NCBI RefSeq assembly: GCF_042453785.1
Contig: NC_091677.1
Span: 6,729,501 to 6,793,500, forward strand
Reading direction: 5' to 3'
Length of the DNA stretch: 64,000 nt
Source of the DNA: Malus domestica
Taxonomy: Eukaryota; Streptophyta; Magnoliopsida; Rosales; Rosaceae
This document shows positions 38,291 to 50,757 of the stretch, piece by piece; within the stretch, counting starts at the first letter, position 1; each line of letters begins with the position of its first letter. The notes beneath the pieces are model-generated. The model did no database searches. It was not told where the DNA came from and saw only the letters and a list, made by a program, of their open reading frames with translations. Position numbers and translations under genes: made by a program.

Positions 38291-39809
38291 ACATCAGAGT
38301 GAACATAGTCCAAAATCCCTTTTGTTTGATTAACAGTTGAGCCAAATTTCACCTTTGTTTATCTACCAAGAACCAGTGCTCACAAAACTCTATTTTTCCA
38401 GTTTTTGCTTTTTTTAAACACATTTACAGGATCAATCCTTGCAATGCTTTTTCTCCTACATGTCCCAATCTCATGTGCCATAATGCAGATAAGTCATTTT
38501 TATCACTTTGCACTTCATCTGGTACCGCCACTCAAGTTTCCAAAGTCTTTCCTTGTAGCATATAAAGTAAGCCATTCTGAGGCCCTTTCATTATGACAAG
38601 TGCTCTTTTAGCAACTTTAAGGACATTGTTATCGGAGTAAAACTTGTAGCCTTGTGACTCGAGAGTGCCTAGTGAGATCAAAATTTTCTTCAGATTTGGG
38701 ACGTACCTTACACCATGCAATTCTCGAATCACACCATCATGATGCTGATCCTATTGCTTCCAATTCCTTAAGTTGTACATAGGTTATCATCTCTTATATA
38801 CACAGTTCCATTCATAACTTTGAAGCTTGAAAATCAATGCCTTTGAGAAGTCATGTGATGGGTACAACTTGTGTCGAGCACCCACTCTTTTGTACAATTC
38901 ACAATGCTCGATGCAGTTAGGGCATAGACAAATTCCTTATCCTTGGCTTCAACCATATTTGCTTCTGAGTCGTCCTTCTTCTTTTTAGTATTTTCTTTGA
39001 TTTTAGGGCATACTTTCTTCTAGTATCTTTTTTCATGACAAAAATCACACTCATCTTTGTCCAATAACTTCCTATTCTTTAATACTCCTATAGTATAAGA
39101 CCTACTATTTTCCTTGTACGAACCTTTCTTTTCTGTCGATCTTCCTCTCACCATCAAATCAGAGTTATTCATTTCTTGCCTATCAAGGTGTCTCACCTTA
39201 TGATTCATAAGAGCACTTGAGGTTTCATCATACTTAATTGTCTCCCTACCATAAATCCAAGTAGTCACAAAAGGCTCATAGGATTCAGGTCATGAGTTCA
39301 TAAGGATCAAGGCATTGTCTTTATCTTTGATTATCTTTTCAAGATTTTCCAGTTCAGTTAAGCTTGTTAAACTCTTTTAGATGGCCAATCATCTTCGTGC
39401 CCTCTTTGTACTGGAACCTATACGACTTACTCTTTAAATGCAATCAATTCTCTGCACTTTTCTTCATATATTTTGTCTCCAATGTAGCCCACAATTTCTT
39501 CGCAAAAGTTATGTTCATGACACCATACTTCTGTTTCTTTTCCAAGCATAGCTGAATTGTAGAACATTCATGAGCTTTCAATCTTTCCCATTTTTCTTTT
39601 TTCATCGAAAAAGGCATGTCTCCTAACACAACAACCAAACCTTGTTGTATCAAGACATCTCGATCCTCACACTGCCACATAGCAAAGTTGTTCGTTCCAT
39701 CAAATTTCTCAATTTCAAACTTAGCACTCTGAACCGTCGTCTTGATTTTACTAGTGCCAGACTTTTCTTTAACATCGTCACCACTGGTAGAATCACCAGT
39801 CTTCGTCAT
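38291..39809 (-). pseudogene. Copia gag and protease region (decayed)
   Basis: Minus-strand ATG at 39809 opens MTKTGDSTSGDD. Next come KFEIEKFDGTNNFAMWQ, LIQQGLVVVLGDMPFSM and LWATLETKYMKKSAEN, the gag (UBN2-type) fold of Ty1/copia, ending at a stop at 39444. Further on a zinc-knuckle remnant, DECDFCHEKRY (near 39020), and a protease-like VLDTSCTHHM (near 38880) appear in other frames, then GVRYVPNLKKILISLG near 38700. Several stops and frameshifts interrupt it. It continues into the integrase on the far side of the nested insertion. Confidence 0.85.
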
Positions 39810-39842
39810 TGCTTGATCGTCACAACCTACGTAAGAACCTAA

Positions 39843-39855
39843 ACTCTGATACCAC
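39843..39855 (-). other. Copia primer-binding site
   Basis: TGGTATCAGAG on the minus strand, complementary to the 3' end of initiator tRNA-Met and adjacent to the 5' LTR. Confidence 0.85.
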
Positions 39856-39856
39856 T

Positions 39857-40239
39857 TGTTGTAAACTAAACAAAAAACCAATCAAGCAATAAACAAAACA
39901 CAACGATTTTAGAGTTCCTCCAATATATGAGTACCTCTCTAACAACGGAAGCTTTATTGATTACCAACAAATACAAGAAAACTCATAAACACAAAGTGTT
40001 CTCAAGTATACAAACTTATGCCTCTCAAAAACTCTCACACATCAAACTCTATCTCACATCCATCTATTTATACTAATAGATGTCATAGGTTTACACAAAG
40101 TTCCTAGAATATAGAAACCCAAATCCTATACTAAAACCAAATCCCCAACCAACTAGGAAACACAAATCCAAATATCTTGCGTCCAAGATATCCTAATCCT
40201 TTTTAGTTTAGGCATGTTGATTTAATGTCAAATCCAACA
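39857..40239 (-). repeat. Copia 5' LTR
   Basis: 383 bp; matches 23771-24135 apart from scattered substitutions and an 18-bp insertion near 40118. Ends AATCCAACA followed by the target duplication AGAGA. Confidence 0.93.
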
Positions 40240-40244
40240 AGAGA

Positions 40245-40792
40245 GAGTCTTACTTTTGAGAATCTGCTTAATATTTCTCGTCTTGAAAAACTTGACCATT
40301 ATTTAACTTGTGTACAGTGAATTTCTTTTGTACAAGGGAAGTGAGATAACTTTTGGGAATGTAAGTATTAGTGTTATAATAAGCTTTTGTAGTCTAGACA
40401 GTAAACAATGAATTAAATTTTCTTCGTCGATCCAAACATATATACTTTCACGGAAGTTGAAATACTCATTGTCTTTGGAAAAAAAAAATTGTTTTCTTCT
40501 AGTTGTTGATATGATGCTAATAATTATTGAAACGAATTCAAATGGAATAAAAAAGGTTTAATCTGTTGATAAATGAATTCCAATGTGCTGACTATTACTT
40601 ATCAAATTCTTTACTGTATCTTTTGTTTCATTTCTTCGGAAACAATGACAAACACTCCTCTAGCGCAAGCGAGGATGAAGCGACAAAAGTTTTGAGGGTT
40701 TACATGAATGCTTTGTGTGACTTGACTTCACCTGAAGTGAACAAATAAAGAGCACCAATTATGTTCACGGCTTGCTTAGTTGCAAACTCATG
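40245..40792. other. Host sequence between copia and hAT-like element
   Basis: Resumes the interrupted CPK 3' flank. No gene recognised; frame 40566-40748 has no known motif. Confidence 0.45.
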
Positions 40793-40800
40793 GTACTAGG

Positions 40801-43800
40801 TAAGGATGGGTAAATACTCATTGGTTATGGGTAACTGCAGTTACCCATCCATTTAAATTAAATGATTACGGTTATGGGTAACCGTTTAGATAAATAAACG
40901 GTTATGGATATAACCGTTTACCCGCGAAATTTAAATGAGCGGTTATGGGTATTAACCACGGTTATAAACGGGTAACCGTTTACCCATTTATTTTATATAT
41001 GTAAAACTAACACAAACAATGTTCTCGATCCAATAATACTTAACACCCAATAAATTAGCAAGGAATTCATCGATTCTTCTCTCAATAACACTACTACAGG
41101 AATGATGATTCTTATCATTAAGGAATTCGCTAAATTAATTTAAATTTCTTGCAAGTAACCGTGAAATTGACAGAAATATCTTCTAAACAATTTTTGTAAC
41201 CCAATAATACTTAGCAAATATTATATTTACCTTCATTGGTAACAGTTAAAAATACCGTCCGTAAACTATTATTTCAATTATTGGAATGGTATAAGGACTT
41301 AAAAAATTAAAATACGGAAATGTATGATGAATGTACCTATAACGGTGTTTAATTGTCAAAAAAAAAATTATGACATTTTTTTTTTTAATTTTCAAGTTGT
41401 TAAAAAACATGTAGATGGGTGAAAAATGGGTAATGGTAAATAAAAAGGATAAACGGGTTAAAAAGGGTAAATGGGTAAACGGGTATTAAACGGTTACGGT
41501 TAAATGGGTATGTGACACACCCCGTCCCGAAGGAGGGCATGCTGGCCGTCACGTGAGAGTGACGTAACCATTTGCACAGTACGGAAGCTTTAATTATACA
41601 ATTTATAAGTTGATACACCCGAAGGTGAGTCCTAATTTTGTCAAATCTGTCAGAACACCGTCGAATTCCTCGTAGTCACCACACCTTTGTGATTCCTGAA
41701 CCTGGAGGGGCGCAAAACCAAAATTGAGTGGGTCAGTAAAACAATTCTTTTCCAAATCCAAACATTTCTCAAAACGTTGTAACCCCTCTCCGTAAAACCT
41801 GTATACTTTCCCAGAAATGTAAAATATAAATATACATATATATTCTCAATACTTCAATTTATTAACTCAACATTTTTTTCTTTATCAAACATGCCATGCC
41901 ATGTCTAATTCAACAGTTAAATATGGATGCATCAACAATAATCATATCAGGTGCAAGAAAGTAATCAACCGGAGGCCCTCTAATAGCCCTGTACGGTTGA
42001 ACCTAGAGCTCAAATTCTATCACTCTCACTCTACCGGAGTCACCTCTGTGACCTGTCCGGCCTTCTGCACACAAGTTACGCTCTAGTGCTTTCTCATCAA
42101 TCATCTGTGCACATAATCTAAGGTCACCCACCAGTCGAAATCTCACTAACACTCTTCGACTGGCCCGTCGCACCCACTCCGCGTGGACTGTGCGACCAGC
42201 ATCTACTTGGATCCAAGGCGAGCGTGCGATGCGGTGAATACTATAAGCACTAAACTATGGTGCAGGATTTGAGTTCAATATATATATCAACATCATCATA
42301 ACAGTATTTAAATGCTCACCTGATACTCACCTGTGCGTCCGCCGCACCAATTCATACATATGCATCATATATCAATTCATATCATTTCATGCATGGCAAT
42401 TCGATTCACATTTTTCATATAATTCTATATACTTTTCGCATACTTCTATGCATGGCATTTCAACTAATATATCTCATATACTTTTATACATTTTCATTTA
42501 AAGCATAATTTCATGCATTTTCAATTTCTGGAAAACGGCAAGTATATATGTATACGGAAAACAAAACTGCCCACTCACCTGGAGTTCGCCCTACAACTCC
42601 CTAGCACAATACGCCAAGGCGTCATGACGATCGCCGCCTAGAACAGTAATCAAATCCAACCTCAGAATTCATATCGATAGAATATAACTTATATAAAATA
42701 CGTCACTACGTAGTTCGATCCGGAAGATCCACCACTCAGATTTTAAATCCATAACTTCCAGAGGTCCACATTATACCTCTAGGACAACATCCTAAAATTT
42801 CATTACCATCCAACGGTCGGATCTCCGTCAATTTCCAAAACTAAGTGACGGTTAACATTTTATTTTATGAACTTACAACTCCAATTCCGGAAGATCCGTA
42901 ACTCGGATTCCCAATCCGTAAGTTCCAATAATCCTCAAATATTACGTATTCCAACGTATCAAAGTTTGGTAACGATCCAACGGTCGGATCATCAATTCAC
43001 ATTTTCACCTAATGCGAAAACTATAAAACGTTATTTAAAGCACCTAACCAATAATCGTAATAACTTTCTCATACGGTGCTCAATTTGGGTATATGAATAT
43101 ACCACAGTGATCTACTCGACGTCATGGACGTCGACATATTTTTAAAATAATTTTTTACTGTAGCACGCGCCCCCACGCGCCAAGGAAGGCACGGGTCCAC
43201 GCGCCCCCCACGCGCACCTTCTTCTTCCTTGGGTCGCCGGACTGGTTTTTCCGGCGGCCGTTTTTCAAATTGCCATAACTTTGTCATTTCTCAACGAAAT
43301 CAAGTGATTCAAAAACGAAAGTTGTAGCCCTTGAAGAGACAAAGAGAATGGTACCTTGCACAATACCTAGTTCACCGTGGTTTGGCCGGAAACTGCCTCG
43401 AAAGCCTCGGAGGTCGCCGGAAACTGGGTATTTTTCAAATGAGTATAACTTCTTCAATACTCAACGAAATTGAGTGAAACAAAAAGGAAAGTTGTAGTAC
43501 TTGACAAGAAGAAGAGATTGATACCTACCTCGACTCCTAACTCGCCAGATATTCGCCGGAAAATGCCTCGAAAGCTCCGGCCAAACTTTGAACTTGTCGA
43601 TCTCCGTGTTCTTACGTCCAAAAACTTCCAACGAAGCACTCCGAGCTTCCTTGGGACCTCACTAAGCTCGCTGTGATCTTGTTTTAGCCTAAATCGTAAC
43701 CATTTAAAAGATCATGAACAGTACATAAACACGGGACTTTAAAAACTAAAGTTTTCCGAAGCAAAACTTACCTGAAATGGATACCATCGTGATCGTGAAG

Positions 43801-44248
43801 TCTTCATGGTTCCAATGGTGGTCTTAGATTCGTCGTTGGTATAGATTTAAGGTGGTTTTGTGGCGGTCCGTGTGAGTTCGAAGGAGAGGGAGAGAGAACT
43901 GAGAGATTCGTGAGGGAGGAGAGAGAGAGAGACAAGGTACGGGAATTGGGGAAGGTTTTGAGGTGTGGGGATCCCACGTGTCCAACTCAATCCAAATTGT
44001 TAAATTTTCATCCCTTAGTCCCGTTTAAGGGCATTTTCGTCTTTTCACGTTCTCGGAATTAAAATTCCGGGACGGGCTGTGACAGTATGCGATTATGGGT
44101 ATGGTTAATCGTTTATAAACGATTATGGGTATGGATATAACCGTTTAAGCAATTACCCAACGGGTAAACGATTATGCGGATATGAGCATAAATGGTTATG
44201 GGTGAATAATCATGGTTATCCGCCCGCCATAACCGTTGCCCATCCGTA
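40801..44248. mobile_element. hAT-like non-autonomous element carrying a solo LTR
   Basis: Flanked by an 8-bp direct repeat GTACTAGG (40793-40800 and 44249-44256), the size made by hAT transposases. The ends TAAGGATGGGTAA and (reverse complement of the right) TACGGATGGGCAACGG are imperfect inverted repeats. Both arms are full of GGTTATGGGTAACCGTTTACCC-type subterminal motifs (40806-40995, 41400-41512 and 44090-44240), typical of transposase binding sites. Without the inserted LTR it is about 870 bp and non-coding. Confidence 0.82.
41513..44084 (-). mobile_element. Solo LTR, 2.57 kb, inside the hAT-like element
   Basis: Ends TGACACACCCCGTCCCG and CGGGACGGGCTGTGACA, flanked by GTATG at 41508-41512 and 44085-44089. 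No primer site, polyprotein or second LTR. Same family as the window-start fragment. The minus orientation is inferred from related ends of the LARD-like element. Confidence 0.87.
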
Positions 44249-44256
44249 GTACTAGG

Positions 44257-46107
44257 GTATGCTTAGTTACAAGCTTAGGTTAGTAGGATTAGTAATATCA
44301 AAGAATGATGAGCAAGTCCTTATAAGTATATATGCGAAGTATATACATATATTCTCTTAATTTCCGATGTGGGATAACTGGCTCCCCCAGTTCCCGGTAG
44401 TGAAATGCAATGAACCCCAACATTGTAATCATTGTTTGTTTTTTGTATAATTCGAGATTTATATTATTGACACTGTGACATACAGTAAATAAAGATGCTT
44501 ATCAGTTAACGTGCCATGCATGCAAGCCCTACACCCTCTTTGTCATGATTTACTTGGCAGGTTGCAGAACGAGCTCTTTTTACTTGTGCCGAGCACATTT
44601 CTCAAAAGCAACGCAAAGGAGATATTTTTATTATATTTTTGCCAGGTCGGCAGAAATTCAAAGGTTGGTCAGTTGGGCGTTTAGACCTTACGGCTGGTCT
44701 CCAAATTAGACACAATAAATGCAGCAATGCACGGAGCAATTCATGTTAAAACTATTTCTTTGGGATTTAGATTGAAATAATAACAAGAAGAGAAATGGTC
44801 GGGTAGTTTCTTAAAAGTAGGATTTTCTATCAAGTCTCTGTTATATTATATTTTTAGCATAATGTTGTATAACATCATTATAAGAATTGATGTTAAATTA
44901 TGCAGTGTCAGAGAATGCATGAAAAATTTCACTTTAAAAGAGTCTCATAAACATTTTTCTAATCACAATTTCCATATACATATCAAAATATAAAACGCAG
45001 AGAATGTGCAAGATAATGAATGAATAAAAGTTGTACAAAATAAGGATTATTATTAAGTCTACAAAAGAATCATATTAGATAACAAAAACACAATTAAAAC
45101 ACAGATTAACACAGAAAAATACCATCTAAGCTATCACAATATAGACTAGTAGCAAAAACTATATGTGTAACCATTTAATTAGAAGCACTCTTTAATTACG
45201 AAGCGAAGAATAATGTACAAATTAGTGGTATACTATAAGCACAACAAAAATAGAGACTGCAAGTTTTGTTTTTTGGTTGTGGATATCAAAGATCCTCACT
45301 ACAAGATACATGATATATGAGAGTCACACCTTGTTATTTTATCTGCTTAAATACAATATTGTGAATTTTGTTTATGAGATAGTCATTTCATATAGTTAGG
45401 GTGATCCATTGTCAAAATCTCACCAAACATTTTCATTGCATACCTATGTAAAGGTATAATGTCATAATTCCTCAATAATTAAAAACTATATGAGCTATAT
45501 TATAATATTGTAGGAGTAGTTTCCATTAGAAATTGTTATTAAAACTTAAAAAAATCAAATGTTTAATTATTATAAAAAATAGTGCATCATCATTGATTTT
45601 ATAATATCAATAACAACGCATTTTTTTTCTTAAACATCCTTATCCAACAACAATAATAAAATTTTATTTTATTAAATAGGATAAGCTGTATGAATTATAA
45701 AACGTAATTGCGTTAGGTTTAAAAAGGAATTTGAGATTGTGTTTTATGATAACAAATGTCATTTACCAAGTACAAGGACTTTATTAGATTCCAATATAAT
45801 GGAGGTGGGGTTTTACATCGTTGATGTCATGTAGCTTGTATGTTCATCCTCCTATAATCTAATTAACTGCAAAACAATTATCAGCTGATTAATTAAACTC
45901 TGCTTTCGCCCCCAATTAAAGCAAAGTATTCATGTACTTAATCACCCATCATTCCCCTCCATCTCTACCCTAATTTTCTCTCAAAGCTGCCCACTTTTTG
46001 ATCCCCACATTACCAAAAGTCTATCACTTGAACCTTCAAATTTCTGTATCGAGCCTCGAGCTCTCTCTCTGTAGCTGTTTCTTGTTTCTGAATCTTTTCT
46101 GGGACAC

Positions 46108-46148
<41 letters not shown>

Positions 46149-46678
46149 CCCCCTCTGCCAAACTTCATAGCTTGAAGCTTCTATGCTTAGAACTTTGGCT
46201 TTGTATTCAATTTTGGGTAAGTTAGATCTGGGTTAGTTAGCCGACAGAGACGTTCACCATTCATGGAACTCTGAAACTGAAATCTAACTCCCATGGATTT
46301 AAATTCGTTTTGACGTTTCTCCTCAATGCCAACGTATCACTGTAAGCATCTATGTTTATAAAAAGTATACATTTTTCCCCTGCCCTTTTAGCAATCGTAG
46401 CTCCTCAATTTAAAAGTTCTGTAATTTATGCAATTTTGATCGAAACCCATGTTTTTTATTGCTGAAAATTGTGAACCCCCACCTTTGATGTTATTCATTT
46501 GCTGATTAAAATGGCGTTTTGGGTTCGGTAACCGAACCCCCTTGCTCCTCTTTAGCTCTAGAATCTTCAGGATATATGTGGGTTTTGCTTTGAATTTGAT
46601 AAACCTTTCTGGGTTGTGAGCTGATAGAGTTTTAGGGTTCTAAGCCGAAGTTTAGTTAGACAGGAACCGTAGACGAGT
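44257..46678. other. GT14 upstream region
   Basis: AT-rich and without recognised genes. A (CT)n run lies at 46108-46149. A good splice donor (GGTAAGTTAG near 46214) suggests the leader may contain an intron, but I could not fix its acceptor. The last 120 bp are shared with the pseudogene at 19.4 kb. Confidence 0.5.
46108..46149. repeat. (CT)n microsatellite in the GT14 leader region
   Basis: CT run with one TTT interruption, about 540 bp upstream of the ATG. Confidence 0.9.
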
Positions 46679-48835
46679 ATGAGGAAGTATGTGAACCATC
46701 ACTCAGCAAGGGTGATTGGTGATAGGAATTGGGTTATTCCATTCATTACTAGCTTTATCATATTCATTACCCTCTATTTCTCTGCCATTTCCGGGCTATT
46801 TACCTCCCCACACGATGGAGAGAATTTGTCATTCGACATTATTCCCTTCGCAAAATCAGATGACACAGGTGGGTATTATGTCGAATCTGATTTGAAAACA
46901 TCATTGGACACCAACGGGAGTTCCAAAATTGGGGCACCTAGATTTGCGTATCTTATATCGGGCACAAGGGGTGATAGTCATAGGATGATGAGGACTTTAA
47001 GCGCGGTGTATCATCCAAGAAATCAATATATCCTGCATTTGGATCTTGAGGCTCCGCCGCGTGAAAGGTTGGAATTAGCAAGTTTAGTGAGGGCTGATCT
47101 TACTTTTCGCGAAGTGGAGAATGTGCGTGTTATGTCTCAATCCAACTTGGTGACTTATAAGGGCCCTACGATGATTGCTTGTACTCTGCAAGCCATTTCC
47201 ATTCTATTAAAGGAGAGCTCAGAGTGGGACTGGTTTATAAACCTCAGTGCATCAGATTATCCTCTCATGACACAAGATGGTATCAGACTTTTCTCTCTGC
47301 TTCTTGTTACTTTCTTTGATCATGATCGATGTTGTAGTACGCTTGCATAAAGTTTCCTGCCTCGATAGTTAGAGATATTTAATACATATTTTGTGCATGT
47401 GGTAGCAATTCCATTACTTAAATTGAGTTTCTTTTCTTCTATATGGCCCGTTAAAACGTTGCTGGCCACATTCTTCATTTTAAGAACTTTGTTTTTTGCC
47501 TGAATTGTGAAGCATTAGTTGTCGTAGTGTGGATTTGTGTAGCTACATGTTCTCCATTATGCTACTTCTAATTATGACGCGGACTTTCTCAGAAAGGGAA
47601 AGCGGGGTTCTGTATATGGTGATGGGTTAAAATGAGTCTCTTGTTGAGATTGATGGGTTGGGGATTTCAAAAGACAAACTTTTCAACCCTCGTAGTGTGC
47701 TAGCAGAGTTAGTGGCTGCTGATGAATCAATATATTCTGTATCTCTTACTATGTCGCAATTGTTGATTGTAATTATTGTTTGTTAATGAACCCTATGTGT
47801 ATACCTAAGTTTTGCCTGCTAATACACAGTGCTCTATCGGTACGCCATGAATTGACATTTTTCTTCGAATACCTGATGAAGTCTGTTTTCATTGACTGTT
47901 CCTGCCTATGATTATGAAATACTCTTATAAAAGCCTGTGTGCTAGAGTCCTACAAGGCAGTTATCATAATTTTTCAAAGATATTAGTTTGGGACATTCAT
48001 TTCTGATGCCCATCTATCTACCTTTCATTTACGAGAGTTTTTCTGGTTATAGGAGTAAAAACTGCTCCGTCCTGTTGATTTACCAGTGCAATCTCATGAA
48101 CACTCTTTAATTAAGCTGCACCCAGAACTTTTGGTATTTAGCTTTGTGTCTGTGTGGTACAGTCCAATGTATGTCATGTGACGATTTTCAGTCTGTGTTA
48201 ATTGATCGGTTTCCTAATGGTGCAGATTTGCTTCATGCTTTCTCCAATCTTTCCAGAAATATCAACTTTATTGAACATATGCAGATCACTGGATGGAAAC
48301 TGTAAGTAAAGTGCATATAGCCTAACAAGAGAGTATTTCATTTTTGGAGCTAACCATTACATAATCATGGTTAATGCTATAACGCCTTATTTTGCAGGAA
48401 CCAAAGAGCAAAACCAATCATAATTGATCCAGGCCTGTACTTATCAAAAAAGTCTGACCTTGCACTAACTACTCAGCGCCGATCCCTTCCTACATCATTC
48501 AAGTTGTTTACAGGTATATATGTATACACATACATATAGAGCACCCTTTATATATGCACACTTTATAACTGTCAGCCCATTTTCATTTATATGAAATTTT
48601 TATTGCATTTTTTTGTTTAATAATTATAAAATTACATAGCATAAACATATTTCCAAACTTAATAAGTATTAGAATGGAAATGCTTTTTCCCCGCTCATTT
48701 AATTCTGGCCAAGGGAGTTTTAATCGTCCTACTTGGGGCTAAATGATCACACTGATAAATTGGATTGGACAAGAACCAGGATTGAAGGTGGGTCTAGTCT
48801 GATTTGCTGTGAAAAGAAATCACATGCCAATCAAA

Positions 48836-48899
<64 letters not shown>

Positions 48900-49630
48900 C
48901 TAATGACCCACCAGAACTATCCGCCTTCCTCAGCCCTGACAAAGGGGGGATATAGAACAAAGATGAAACTTTACATGTCAAATTCTGTTTCTTCTGCAAG
49001 TTGTGATTCGCTTGGCTGATTAGAAATAGTCTTTATGACTTCAATTTTCATTTTGAAATTAGCAGTCAATCTCTATTTAAATAAATAGCTTGCCTCATTT
49101 TGCATTTCTCTTTGTGTGCAGGTTCAGCGTGGGTAATGCTAACGCGATCATTTCTTGAGTATTGTATATGGGGGTGGGATAACCTCCCACGCACGATCCT
49201 TATGTACTACACAAATTTTGTTTCTTCTCCGGAAGGCTATTTTCATACTGTAATTTGCAACAACGAGGAATATCGCCACACCGCAATAAGTCACGATCTC
49301 CACTACATTGCTTGGGACAGACCACCTAAGCAGCATCCCATCTCTTTATCAATGAAGGACTTTGACAAAATGGTAAAGAGCAACGCTCCCTTTGCTCGAA
49401 AGTTTGCAAAGGATGACCCAGTGTTGGACAAAATTGATAAAGAGCTTCTAGGTCGCACAAGCCGGTTTGCGCCTGGGGGGTGGTGCATAGGCAGCCCTGA
49501 AGGCGGGGCTGACCCATGCTCCGTGCGTGGTAATGATTCAGTGTTTAAGCCAGGTCCTGTTTCGGAGAGGTTCCAAGAGCTGCTTCGTACACTATTATCC
49601 GAAGATTTTCAAAGAAAGCAATGTACATGA
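46679..49630 (+). CDS. GLCAT14: GT14 family glycosyltransferase (GlcAT14-like)
   Basis: Four exons, 46679-47279, 48226-48301, 48398-48513 and 49122-49630, all GT-AG, giving 433 residues. Members of this plant GT14 branch (core-2/I-branching fold, DUF266/BC10 relatives) include beta-glucuronosyltransferases that extend arabinogalactan-protein galactans in the Golgi. The protein looks like a type II membrane enzyme: short basic N-terminus, one membrane segment at about 19-40, then a lumenal domain. Landmarks: AYLISGTRGDSHRMMRTL, YHPRNQYILHLDLEAPPRER, NLVTYKGPTMIACTL, DWFINLSASDYPLMTQ, FKLFTGSAWVMLTRSFLEY, SPEGYFHTVICN, NHDLHYI-type SHDLHYIAWD, and DPCSVRGNDSVFKPGP near the C-terminus. Intron 1 is 946 bp; intron 3 holds a TA/TG microsatellite. 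A truncated duplicate lies at 19.4 kb. Exact acceptor and donor activity is inferred from the family. Confidence 0.92.
48838..48899. repeat. (TA)n(TG)n microsatellite in GT14 intron 3
   Basis: About 16 TA repeats followed by about 14 TG repeats; likely to vary in length between individuals. Confidence 0.93.
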
Positions 49631-49846
49631 CAGAGCAGAGATAAGAGTTGGAACAAAAGAACCCAAATGTACATTACTGTACCATATATTTACAAGGCTG
49701 ATGTAAAATGACATTGATTTTTTTTTTTTTTTTTTTTTTTGAGAAATATAAATAGAAGATGCAAATTCACAATATCCACTTAGCTTTATTGTTCTGCAGA
49801 TAAAATTAGTTTCATGTATTTTTCAATAATCATATCTGGTGAGTGA

Positions 49847-50757
49847 TCAGTGACCTTCTTGTGCCGCAAGCATCTCGATGCGGTTCCGGACCCGGTCCAC
49901 TCCAACTGGGTTGGGCTCTAAGAGCATGCAAGCTATCTTTGTTGAGTCCTCACCATGCACAAGGCCTAGTGTTTGCACGGTTGGAAGTCCGCCCCCTCGG
50001 GCGTTCACCATCCGTACAACCAGTTGGGTGGCCGCAACATCCGTGGACAATACGGGAATGTTGTACAAGGCAACCCACGGACGTGCCCGATCATTGAGAT
50101 TCCTCTTGCCGGGGATACGCTTGTTGGGCCTTCATCGGGCTTTTCTTGGAGAACGTCTGGCATGGGCCATCCTACCCATTGGCTCCCCATGAAATTGGGT
50201 TTGTAGTAGCCTATCACGCCTGATTGTGTCTGGTGCCTTGCCTGTAACGTGTGCTGCGGCATACAAATATACTGGTTCTAACGTACAGAATTAAAGATGA
50301 GTTTTTCTTACAATCTACGCTAAATTAATATAAACTACGGGAAGAGATTCAAACTCAACATAAAAGTGGTGTTTGAAACCTTAGGACCAACCTTGGAATC
50401 TATTGCCAATGTCCACTGCCACTGCCCTAGCAAGCCAAGCAGCTTCATCCATATATGCCCGAGCAAACGGGTGGAAGACAATGTCGTCGACAACCCCCAA
50501 CCGAGGGCGAGCCACGGAGTGCTGCTCAAGGTTGGTGGCTCCAAATGCTGCTTCAGCCATTTTCATGACAGTTTGCTGCAAGGGGCTATATATGGCACTT
50601 CCTGTGCTATCATGCATAACATGACACCATTGTATGCTCGGTCCTCAAACTTGTTAATGATGACGGACTTCGGGTCGAGCCTGGCAGCACTTTCAATGGC
50701 GTCGAGAACAGCGAGGTTTCGTGATTCAGATATGAAAAGCTTGCAGCACAGTAGCAT
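49847..50757 (-). pseudogene. Formiminotransferase-like pseudogene, copy 1
   Basis: The minus strand encodes most of a plant formiminotransferase N-terminal subdomain protein (FTCD-like), but in broken frames. Exon 1 (50757 to about 50398) starts MLLCCKLFISESRNLAVLDA and NKFEDRAYN. Then a deletion with frameshift near 50630 removes the RYTLVS-type block before GSAIYSPLQQTVMKMAEAAF and RLGVVDDIVFHPFARA. Exon 2 (from about 50262) has a 2-bp loss near 50215 (after the DTIRR-equivalent) and a 1-bp loss near 50090, then VLSTDVAATQLVV and GGLPTVQTLGLVHGEDS, ending early at AAQEGH. The usual YFTDFS C-terminus is missing. It converges on GT14, 217 bp away. At least three frame breaks make it a pseudogene unless there are sequencing errors. 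Confidence 0.82.

Larger units (their letters stand above)
23771..40239 (-). mobile_element. Ty1/copia retrotransposon, split by nested insertions
   Basis: Two LTRs (23771-24135 and 39857-40239) bound the element, flanked by the 5-bp duplication AGAGA (23766-23770 and 40240-40244). On the minus strand the 5' LTR is at 39857-40239. It is followed by the primer site TGGTATCAGAG (39843-39855), gag, protease, integrase, RT and RNase H, then a purine tract before the 3' LTR. Integrase before RT defines Ty1/copia. A second element (26663-38285) splits it between protease and integrase. The LTRs differ by about 15-20 substitutions plus an 18-bp indel by eye, so it is not recent, and several stops show it is dead. 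Confidence 0.93.

Noticed and set aside
40806..44240. TTACCC/GGGTAA repeats as an interstitial telomere
   Set aside because: Plant telomeres are TTTAGGG; the motifs here are irregular and confined to the arms of an element with an 8-bp target duplication.
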